From positions 1 through 19,278 of the forward strand of contig CAYOBW010000127.1 of NCBI GenBank assembly GCA_964402115.1: a stretch of 19,278 bases of DNA. Direction: 5' to 3'. The translations under genes and the position numbers were made by a program. The DNA is from CAYOBW01 sp964402115. Its GTDB lineage: Bacteria; Verrucomicrobiota; Kiritimatiellia; UBA8416; CAYOBW01. The notes beneath the pieces are model-generated. The model did no database searches. It was given only the letters and a program-made list of their open reading frames with translations, and was not told where the DNA came from. This document shows, piece by piece, positions 8,014-14,655 of the stretch (the first letter of the stretch is position 1; each line of letters begins with the position of its first letter).

Positions 8014-8231
8014 AACAACTTGTTTTCATTGCCGTTGTTGGTTTGTAAGACACCAACCCGCCAGTATCTCGAAAAGGCCGCAGCCGCTCGTGCGCCGGTC
8101 AAGCGTGTAAGTCGTCTCGCCCTTCGGCTTCCGATGTCGAAACCCGATCACGTTGCCCCGCGAAGTCCACCGTGCCATGTTACGCCCGTGCCACAAGGGT
8201 ATCAACGATTGCCCTGCCGACAATCGCAATC

Positions 8232-8261
8232 TTGACCGATGAACTGCAAAATAGTTACTAT
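8232..8261 (+). promoter_or_regulatory. Sigma70-like promoter of the pentapeptide-repeat gene
   Basis: TTGACC at 8232-8237 (5 of 6) and TACTAT at 8256-8261 (4 of 6) are separated by 18 bases, in an A/T-richer patch than the surroundings. Transcription would begin near 8268 and leave a roughly 90-base leader. Confidence 0.45.
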
Positions 8262-8272
8262 CGCCCGGTCAC

Positions 8273-8302
8273 GCGTGCAACGGTGAGCGGCACGCTTGCC
8301 GC
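8273..8302 (+). promoter_or_regulatory. Two mutually exclusive leader hairpins before the pentapeptide-repeat gene
   Basis: GCGTGC (8273-8278) pairs with GCACGC (8290-8295). GCGGCA (8287-8292) pairs perfectly with TGCCGC (8297-8302) around a 4-base loop. The two use the same bases 8290-8292, so only one can form. This is an attenuator-like layout just downstream of the predicted transcription start; function is unproven. Confidence 0.3.
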
Positions 8303-8359
8303 CCCGGATGCCGTGGCCGGATGGATAGACGAACGATCGGGAAGGTGAGCCGAAAGCGG

Positions 8360-9124
8360 ATGAATTGGTTCAAACTGCGCTGGATTCTCCACAAGCACGC
8401 ACTTTACCTGGCGAACGAGTCGGGAGGCGTCCTGGCCGACCTGCGCGGGCTTGACCTGAGCGGGGCCGGCCTCAACCATGCCGACCTGCGCGGGGCCATC
8501 CTGCATAAGGCCAATCTGAACCGGGCGACCCTGACGGGGGCTGACCTGACACACGCCTACCTGGACGAGGCCATCCTGGCACACGTCTACATGCGCGGGG
8601 CCAACCTGACAAACGCTCATCTCTGCCGGGCGAACCTGTCGCATGCGCATATGCGCGGGGCCGACCTCAAGGAAGCCGACCTCTCCGGGGCCGACCTGAC
8701 CAAGGCCAGGCTGTCCGATGCCAACCTCACCGGCGCCAACCTGGCGGGCGCCAATTTGGTGGGCGCCAAGCTGTCAGCGTCGCATCTGGACGGGGCCAAC
8801 CTGGCGGGGGCCAACCTGTCCGGCGCCCACCTGTACGGCGCCCACCTGCCTGGAGCCGACCTCACCGGCGCCAACCTCTCCGGAGCCAACCTGTGCAGGG
8901 CCAACCTCGCCGGCGCCAACCTCTCCGGAGCCAATCTGGACGGCGCCTGCCTGGATGGCGCCAACCTGAAAGGGGCTGACCTGTCCCCCCCCCTCCAGCC
9001 CCAGGACGGCGAACCTTCGGCCGACACAGGCAAAGCGGCAAGCAGTCATCCCGTTTCGTCTGCGGATCCGGACTGGTATCGGCGGACGGGCATAGACGCG
9101 TTTCGCGGCGACAGCCAGACCTAG
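8360..9124 (+). CDS. Pentapeptide-repeat protein
   Basis: The 254-residue protein begins MNWFKLRWILHKHALYLANE, a short helical cap. From about residue 26 it is an almost unbroken run of some 35 A(D/N)LxX pentapeptides (for example ANLAGANLSGAHLYGAHL). This predicts a right-handed quadrilateral beta-helix of about eight to nine turns. A polar tail of about 40 residues (LQPQDGEPSADTG onward, ending FRGDSQT) follows. No signal peptide or membrane segment is seen. Known members include DNA-gyrase-protecting mimics (Qnr, MfpA), but most have no known function and nothing here singles out gyrase. Start: GAAGGTGAG at 8341-8349 sits ten bases before this ATG, whereas an in-frame ATG at 8321 has no SD sequence. 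The 15-bp DNA periodicity produces long reverse-strand frames that are artefacts. Confidence 0.88.
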   Translation: MNWFKLRWILHKHALYLANESGGVLADLRGLDLSGAGLNHADLRGAILHKANLNRATLTGADLTHAYLDEAILAHVYMRGANLTNAHLCRANLSHAHMRGADLKEADLSGADLTKARLSDANLTGANLAGANLVGAKLSASHLDGANLAGANLSGAHLYGAHLPGADLTGANLSGANLCRANLAGANLSGANLDGACLDGANLKGADLSPPLQPQDGEPSADTGKAASSHPVSSADPDWYRRTGIDAFRGDSQT

Positions 9125-9153
9125 CCGAACACACAATCGGCCACGCTTTCCCC

Positions 9154-9182
9154 TTGCCCGCCACGCCCCGTGCCCCTATTTT
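9154..9182 (+). promoter_or_regulatory. Sigma70-like promoter abutting the mtnA start
   Basis: TTGCCC (9154-9159, 4 of 6) and TATTTT (9177-9182, 4 of 6) are 17 bases apart. Only eight bases separate the -10 from the ATG at 9191, so the transcript would start at or next to the start codon. No Shine-Dalgarno sequence precedes this ATG. Both hexamers are imperfect. Confidence 0.4.
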
Positions 9183-9190
9183 CCCTGCCC

Positions 9191-10282
<1,092 letters not shown>

Positions 10283-10324
10283 ATTCAACGGTGTGAGAAA
10301 CAAACACGACCCTATCCAGCGTCC

Positions 10325-10345
10325 GCGCCGGTCGGATACCGGCGC
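10325..10345. terminator. Hairpin between convergent mtnA and mutarotase genes
   Basis: GCGCCGGT (10325-10332) pairs perfectly with ACCGGCGC (10338-10345) around five bases. Placed between two converging stops, it could act for both strands. There is no T-tract on either side, so it is a weak or Rho-assisted terminator candidate. Confidence 0.4.
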
Positions 10346-10385
10346 CACTGGGGAGACGGGGGGGGCGAGGACAGACCACGTGCCC

Positions 10386-11303
10386 TCACGCCTGCGGCTC
10401 GACAGATATCTCCGCGACCAGACTGTGCGATTCCCCCGGCGCCAGCGTGCGCGCGTCTTCCCGCGCGTTGGCGGTCTCGACACACAGCATGCCGGGGTAC
10501 TCGTCGTCGCCGAAGTCCGGCATCCGTGCCGCCTTCGCGATCCAGGGGTTCCAGACGACGGTCGAAAGACTCCCGCGCTTGGCAATCCGGATGTTGCGTC
10601 GGAGCCCCGGGTCCTCGATCGTGCACGTCGCCGCCGTATCGAAGTAGGCGCGGTCCACCTCGGCGCCGATGGTCACCGGTCCGTGCTGCACCCCCTCCGC
10701 GGGCGGGACCGGCACCGTGTCGAGGTAGCGGCAGCCCTCCAGCCCGTGCACCTTGACAGACGTGACGTCGCTCACCGCGAAGTAGCTGTGCAGCGCCGCG
10801 CTGCACGCGAACGGCTGGGTCCCCGTGTTGGTTGCGATCAGTTCCACCTCCAGCGCGGCGGAGAGCGTCACGACCAGCTGCAGGTCGAACGGATGGGACC
10901 AGCCCGGGCGACTGTCCGCGGCTCCGGCCAGACGCAAGGCCAGCCGCGTCACGCCATCCGCCAACGCCCAGGTTCCCGCGCACGCCCACGGCTCGATGCG
11001 GGCGAAACCGTGAATGGGCAGGGTCGGGACGGAGGGATGCGGTCCGAACCACGGCCAGCAGACCGGCATGCCACCGCGGATCGGCGCACCCGCTTCGTAG
11101 CGGCTGCGCGCGCTCAGCCACAGGACGGGTGCGGCGCCGTCCGGTTGAAAGGCCAGCACGTGCGCGCCGTGCAGGGCCACCTTCGCCGTGGCGTGCGCGC
11201 TGGCCAGGCACGCCACCGGCAGACCGCCGTGAAACGACTCGAACCGGACCGCACCCGGTAGCGCGAAACGACCGTTCAACTCATCCAATTGCTCGTTGCT
11301 CAT
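10386..11303 (-). CDS. D-hexose-6-phosphate mutarotase (YeaD-like aldose 1-epimerase family)
   Basis: This interconverts alpha and beta anomers of glucose-6-phosphate or related hexose phosphates in the cytoplasm. It has 305 residues, usual for the YeaD group. Signatures are APIRGGMPVCWPWFG (76-87) with the phosphate-binding Arg region, LPIHGFAR (His98), ALHSYFAV with the catalytic His172, and LCVETANA with the catalytic Glu276. TVVWNPW and DFGDDEYPGMLCVE are also characteristic. Start: the ATG at 11303 (MSNEQLDELNG) has a G-rich SD-like run seven bases upstream and begins where homologues do; an extension to 11339 adds only Gly/Ser/Arg-rich residues. It is transcribed divergently from the hydrogenase genes and stands alone on its strand. 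Confidence 0.92.
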   Translation of the reverse strand: MSNEQLDELNGRFALPGAVRFESFHGGLPVACLASAHATAKVALHGAHVLAFQPDGAAPVLWLSARSRYEAGAPIRGGMPVCWPWFGPHPSVPTLPIHGFARIEPWACAGTWALADGVTRLALRLAGAADSRPGWSHPFDLQLVVTLSAALEVELIATNTGTQPFACSAALHSYFAVSDVTSVKVHGLEGCRYLDTVPVPPAEGVQHGPVTIGAEVDRAYFDTAATCTIEDPGLRRNIRIAKRGSLSTVVWNPWIAKAARMPDFGDDEYPGMLCVETANAREDARTLAPGESHSLVAEISVEPQA

Positions 11304-11350
11304 CGCGTGTCCCCCGCTGGAAGTTCTCCGTCCCACCACTTGATGCTGCC

Positions 11351-11379
11351 AGATTACTCCACGCTTTCGGTCACGGCAA
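11351..11379 (-). promoter_or_regulatory. Weak minus-strand promoter candidate for the mutarotase gene
   Basis: On the minus strand TTGCCG (11379-11374) is followed after 17 bases by TAATCT (11356-11351), about 48 bases before the ATG at 11303. Hexamer matches are only modest. Confidence 0.25.
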
Positions 11380-11420
11380 CCGCTTTCAACCGGGTAAGTT
11401 CCCCTTGCAGAATTGACACT

Positions 11421-11465
11421 GACGTGGTATCTTTTCTCACCAACGAGGAGGGACGACGTGGTTTC
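11421..11465 (+). promoter_or_regulatory. Paired direct repeats, possible activator sites upstream of the sigma54 promoter
   Basis: GACGTGGTATC (11421-11431) and GACGTGGTTTC (11455-11465) match at 10 of 11 positions, 34 bp apart, close to three helical turns. They end 26 bp before the -24 element. Sigma54 promoters need an upstream-bound activator, so these are candidates; the activator is unknown. Confidence 0.35.
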
Positions 11466-11491
11466 GGCAGCGGCGGCCAGGAAACGACCCG

Positions 11492-11507
11492 TGGCACGGC
11501 TCCTGCT
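11492..11507 (+). promoter_or_regulatory. Sigma54 (RpoN) -24/-12 promoter for the hydrogenase genes
   Basis: TGGCACGGCTCCTGCT reads as a perfect -24 block TGGCACG(G) and a -12 block CTGCT against the consensus TTGC(A/T), one mismatch, with the exact GG-to-GC spacing. Transcription would start near 11518 and leave about 135 bases of leader. Sigma54 control is established for several hydrogenase systems, for example those driven by HupR or FhlA. Confidence 0.6.
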
Positions 11508-11536
11508 TTCTGGGTAAGCGACGGCTCCACTCGTGA

Positions 11537-11550
11537 AATCATTAACGATT
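11537..11550. promoter_or_regulatory. Near-palindromic AT-rich site in the hydrogenase leader
   Basis: AATCATTAACGATT equals its reverse complement at 12 of 14 positions. It is nested in a possible RNA stem (CCACT at about 11528-11532 with AGTGG at 11553-11557). It could be an operator or a leader hairpin; the evidence is symmetry and position only. Confidence 0.25.
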
Positions 11551-11557
11551 AAAGTGG

Positions 11558-11587
11558 TTGAAACGAAGGATCCTACATAGATAGCAT
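11558..11587 (+). promoter_or_regulatory. Alternative sigma70-like promoter for the hydrogenase genes
   Basis: TTGAAA (11558-11563, 5 of 6) and TAGCAT (11582-11587, 4 of 6) are 18 bases apart, about 65 bases upstream of the start codon, in a locally AT-rich patch ending in a seven-T run. It may give basal transcription beside the sigma54 promoter. Confidence 0.3.
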
Positions 11588-11652
11588 ACCAGAACTTTTT
11601 TTAAGCGGTAGCGAGGCCACAAGGGCTGCGCAACGGGAAGGAGAGCCGGGGT

Positions 11653-12570
11653 ATGGGTCTGTCACGACGGAATTTCCTGAAACTCTGCGGTGTCTCGGCG
11701 GCTGCGATGGGGATCGACACCAGGACCATGCAGCTGGTCGAACAGGCGCTGGCCAATCCGAACGCGCCCGTGGTAGTCTGGCTGAAGGGCGCCTCCTGCG
11801 ACGGTTGCTCGATCTCGCTGCTCAACCGCATCGCGGACGAGGCCCCCACCGACGTCGCCAGCCTCCTGCTTGAGAACGTCAACCTCATCTACCACACCAA
11901 CCTGACCACGCTCTGCGGTGACACGTCGGTGGCAGCGCTGCGCCAGGCCTACGACACCGGCAACTACGTGCTGGTCTTCGAAGGCGGCGTGCCCACGGCT
12001 TTCAACGGCAACGCCTGCGTGATCTACAGCTACCGCGGCCACCAGATGACCTACCAGCAGGCGGTGACGGAGTACGCCTCGAAGGCGCTCGCCGTGATCA
12101 GCATCGGCACCTGCGCCGCTTACGGCGGCATCCCGGCGGCGCCGCCCAACCCCGGCGGAGTCGTCGGCGTCTCCACCCTGCTGCCCGGCAAATCCGTCAT
12201 CAACCTCCCCGGCTGCCCCTGCAACCCCAACTGGTTCATCTGGACCGTCGTGCAGCTGCTAACCGGCAGTCCTGTCCCGCTGGATGAGTTCGGCCGCCCC
12301 ACGGCGCTGTACCAGGACGCCGGCATCATCCACGATGTCTGCCCGCGCAACCTGCCCGACAACGAGGCGACCGACTTCGGCCAAGCCGGCAAGTGCCTGA
12401 TCAACCTCGGCTGCCGCGGGCCATCTACAAAAGCCCAGTGTCCGCAGCGGATCTGGAACGGGAAGCCGGGTGCCGGTAACTGGTGCATCGGGGTGAACGC
12501 CCCGTGCCACGGCTGCGTGGAGCCTACCTTCCCCGGAATGGAGTCGTTCTACCAACCGTACAGTCCCTAA
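11653..12570 (+). CDS. [NiFe]-hydrogenase small subunit, Tat-exported
   Basis: This is the electron-transfer subunit of a periplasmic group 1 uptake hydrogenase. The 305-residue precursor opens MGLSRRNFLKLCGVSAAAMG, a twin-arginine signal. Cluster ligands are all present: proximal C49, C52, C154 and C188; distal H227, C230, C248 and C254; medial C263, C285 and C288. The proximal motif is CDGCSIS with Gly where oxygen-tolerant enzymes carry an extra Cys, so a standard oxygen-sensitive proximal cluster is predicted. The protein ends soon after the medial cluster (CVEPTFPGMESFY), as in soluble Desulfovibrio enzymes, with no C-terminal membrane helix. AAGGAG at 11638-11643, nine bases upstream, fixes the start. 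The large subunit follows after 44 bp. Exact subgroup (1a/1b or other) is not resolved; periplasmic uptake is inferred from the family. Confidence 0.95.
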   Translation: MGLSRRNFLKLCGVSAAAMGIDTRTMQLVEQALANPNAPVVVWLKGASCDGCSISLLNRIADEAPTDVASLLLENVNLIYHTNLTTLCGDTSVAALRQAYDTGNYVLVFEGGVPTAFNGNACVIYSYRGHQMTYQQAVTEYASKALAVISIGTCAAYGGIPAAPPNPGGVVGVSTLLPGKSVINLPGCPCNPNWFIWTVVQLLTGSPVPLDEFGRPTALYQDAGIIHDVCPRNLPDNEATDFGQAGKCLINLGCRGPSTKAQCPQRIWNGKPGAGNWCIGVNAPCHGCVEPTFPGMESFYQPYSP

Positions 12571-12614
12571 CCGGTTTCGACGTCACCGCATACTAACGCA
12601 AGAGCGAGGTCAGC

Positions 12615-14078
12615 ATGCCCATCATCACCGCCTCCATAGACCCCATTACGCGCATCGAGGGCCACCTCAGGGTGGACGTCAAGATCGGCACGGTCGCCGG
12701 TCAGCAGCAGGTGGTCGACGCCGCCTGCATTGGCACGCTCTACCGCGGCTTCGAGAAGATCATGGAGAACCGCGATCCGCGCGATGCCGTGATCATCACC
12801 TCGCGCATCTGCGGCGTTTGCCCCACGGCGCACAGCATGACCGCCGCACTGGCCCTGGACCTGGCGGCCGGCGTGCGCCCGCCGACCAACGGCCGCCTGC
12901 TCCGCAACCTCGTGCACGGCTCCTGCTTCCTCGAATCCCACCTGCTCCACTTCTACCTGCTGTCGCTGCCCGACTACATTCCCCTGCCCGGCATGCCGCC
13001 GTGGTCGCCGAACTGGGAAACGGGGCGCCGGCACGACGCGACCGTCCTGGCGCGCCTGCAAAACCACTACCTGCAGGCCATCGCCATGCGGCGCAAGGCC
13101 CATGAGATGGGCGCCATCTTCGGCGGCAAGCTGCCGCACACGCCCGGCTTCATCGCCGGCGGCTTCACGGCGGTGCCTACCGCGTCCGACCGGAGTGCCT
13201 TCGGCGCGCTCCTCACGGAGCTCGTCGCGTTCATCGAAAGCACGTACCTCCCGGACGTCGAGGTGCTGGCCGGCATCTACCCCGACTACTTCACCATCGG
13301 CCGCGGACATGGCCACTTGCTGGCTTTTGGCGACTTCTGGATGGACGATGCCTATACGGCGAAGCTGTTCGGTCCCGGGCGCATTGCCAACGCACAGGGA
13401 ACGACGCTGGCCGTCGACACCACGCGCATCGCCGAGGACGTGACCCGCTCCTGGTACGCGAACGCCACCAATAACCGGCATCCTGCCGTCGGCCTGACCG
13501 TGCCGGAGAACCCGAAACCGGGCGCCTACACCTGGCTGAAAGCGCCGCGCTACGACGGAGCGCCCATGGAATGCGGTCCGCTGGCCCGCCTCTTCGTCAG
13601 CGGCGATTATACGAACGGCGTGTCGGTGCTGGACCGCCACCGCGCGCGGGCCATGGAAGCGCTCAAGCTGGCCCGGGCCATGCAGTCCTGGCTGGCTGAC
13701 CTGACCGACGACGCCACCGGCTACACCCCCTACACCGTGCCGGTCTCCACCGCGCAGCCGGCAGCCGGCCTGGCGGAGGCGCCGCGCGGCGCCCTGGGCC
13801 ACTGGCTCGGCATAGCCGACAGCAAGGTGTCGCAGTACCAGATCATCACTCCCACCTGCTGGAACGTCTCCCCGCGCGATGCAGCCGGGGTGCGCGGCCC
13901 CCTGGAGCAGGCCCTGGTCGGCACGCCCATCGCCAACGCCGACGAACCGGTTGAGGCGCTCCGTGTCATCCACTCGATCGACCCCTGCCTGGACTGCGCG
14001 ACGCACGTCATGCGGGCCGATGGCGAAACCCGCGTGTTCGCGCTCGGAGCGGCGCCGGGACGGGTACAAACCGCATGA
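12615..14078 (+). CDS. [NiFe]-hydrogenase large (catalytic) subunit
   Basis: The 487-residue subunit carries the Ni-Fe(CN)2CO site that splits H2. Start region ASIDPITRIEGHLRVDVKIG is typical. The L1 motif RICGVCPTAHS supplies Ni ligands C66 and C69. The C-terminal L2 motif HSIDPCLDCATH supplies C458 and C461 and ends at H464. The 23 residues after H464 (VMRADGETRVFALG and on) are the extension normally removed after nickel insertion, which fits the protease gene overlapping the stop. Internal blocks APRYDGAPMECGPLARLFVSGDY and APRGALGHW match group 1 enzymes such as Desulfovibrio HynB-type subunits, although the protein is shorter than the usual 530-570. It has no signal peptide and should be co-exported with the Tat-tagged small subunit. 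A GAGGT-type SD precedes the ATG. Confidence 0.96.
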   Translation: MPIITASIDPITRIEGHLRVDVKIGTVAGQQQVVDAACIGTLYRGFEKIMENRDPRDAVIITSRICGVCPTAHSMTAALALDLAAGVRPPTNGRLLRNLVHGSCFLESHLLHFYLLSLPDYIPLPGMPPWSPNWETGRRHDATVLARLQNHYLQAIAMRRKAHEMGAIFGGKLPHTPGFIAGGFTAVPTASDRSAFGALLTELVAFIESTYLPDVEVLAGIYPDYFTIGRGHGHLLAFGDFWMDDAYTAKLFGPGRIANAQGTTLAVDTTRIAEDVTRSWYANATNNRHPAVGLTVPENPKPGAYTWLKAPRYDGAPMECGPLARLFVSGDYTNGVSVLDRHRARAMEALKLARAMQSWLADLTDDATGYTPYTVPVSTAQPAAGLAEAPRGALGHWLGIADSKVSQYQIITPTCWNVSPRDAAGVRGPLEQALVGTPIANADEPVEALRVIHSIDPCLDCATHVMRADGETRVFALGAAPGRVQTA

Positions 14079-14638
14079 TGACTTCCGCACCATCGACACC
14101 GCTCGTGGTGGCCGGGCTGGGCAACCTCCTCATGGGGGATGACGGCATCGGCGTACACCTCGTGCAGGAACTCGAGCGCGCGCCGTTGCCTGACGCCACA
14201 CTGCTGGACGTGGGCACGGCGATCCTGCACGCGCTGCCGCTGGTCGAGCAGGCGCAGCACCTCGTGCTGCTCGACGCCATGGACGGCGAGCAGCCCCCCG
14301 GCACGATCTACCTGCGCCAAGTCTCCGCCGGGCCGCAGGTCGAGCGTCCGCTCTCGGTGCATGCGCTCGACCTCCTTTCCACGCTCCGGCTCATGTCCGG
14401 CAGCCAGGCGTTGCCCCGTACGCTGGTCATCGGCATTCAGCCAGCCAGCATCGAGTGTCGGCTGGGCCTGTCTGCCGAGTTGCAGGCCCTGCTGCCCACG
14501 CTGGCGGAGCAAGTACGCTACCTTGCCCAGGCCTGGCGCCTGGGCTTGGGCGTGGACGACCTGCAGCCGAGCCGAGACGACGATTCGCAAGACCGCTTTC
14601 AAGACACTGAACCCCTGAACGCCCCGGTACACGCATGA
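14075..14638 (+). CDS. Hydrogenase maturation endopeptidase (HybD/HyaD/HycI family)
   Basis: This nickel-dependent protease trims the large subunit's C-terminal extension once the metal site is built, in the cytoplasm before export. The 187-residue product opens with LVVAGLGNLLMGDDGIGVH, the family N-terminus. D23 takes the place of HybD Glu16, D67 (VLLDAMD) of Asp62 and H96 (LSVHALDL) of His93, the three nickel-sensing ligands. VIGIQPAS matches the conserved late strand. The tail after about residue 160 is polar and variable. It overlaps the large-subunit stop by four bases (ATGA), implying translational coupling; a second ATG directly follows the first. The overlap strongly suggests it serves this hydrogenase. 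The other maturation factors (HypA-F) are not in the window. Confidence 0.93.
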   Translation: MMTSAPSTPLVVAGLGNLLMGDDGIGVHLVQELERAPLPDATLLDVGTAILHALPLVEQAQHLVLLDAMDGEQPPGTIYLRQVSAGPQVERPLSVHALDLLSTLRLMSGSQALPRTLVIGIQPASIECRLGLSAELQALLPTLAEQVRYLAQAWRLGLGVDDLQPSRDDDSQDRFQDTEPLNAPVHA

Positions 14639-14655
14639 ACAGAGGAACTGTACCC

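Larger units (their letters stand above)
7894..8359. other. Divergent spacer between the FAD oxidoreductase and pentapeptide-repeat genes
   Basis: This 466-bp gene-free stretch contains an imperfect palindrome (7942-8013), a sigma70-like promoter (8232-8261) and two alternative hairpins (8273-8302), each listed separately. The middle, 8041-8230, is lower in GC than the genes and shows no convincing gene. A minus-strand frame at 8026-8229 has only a TTG start, no SD sequence and no recognisable family. Confidence 0.7.
11304..11652. other. Divergent regulatory spacer upstream of the hydrogenase operon
   Basis: This 349-bp gene-free stretch carries two GACGTGGT(A/T)TC direct repeats, a sigma54-type promoter, a near-palindrome and a second, sigma70-like promoter on the plus strand, plus a weak minus-strand promoter for the mutarotase gene. 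These are listed separately. An 87-codon plus-strand frame (11289-11552) runs through it but has no family match or SD sequence. Confidence 0.7.

Noticed and set aside
8026..8229. 67-codon minus-strand frame in the divergent spacer
   Set aside because: Starts with TTG, has no SD, third-position GC of about 69% by hand count, and no recognisable family. A decayed gene fragment cannot be excluded.
8617..9136. Minus-strand frames rich in LAPxRLAP or VGAGEVG repeats
   Set aside because: They are shadows of the 15-bp pentapeptide periodicity on the other strand.
11289..11552. 87-codon plus-strand frame upstream of the hydrogenase
   Set aside because: It crosses the sigma54 promoter and mutarotase start, has no SD and no motif.
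12567..14099. 510-codon minus-strand open frame opposite the hydrogenase large subunit
   Set aside because: It mirrors the codons of a certain gene and shows no recognisable motif.
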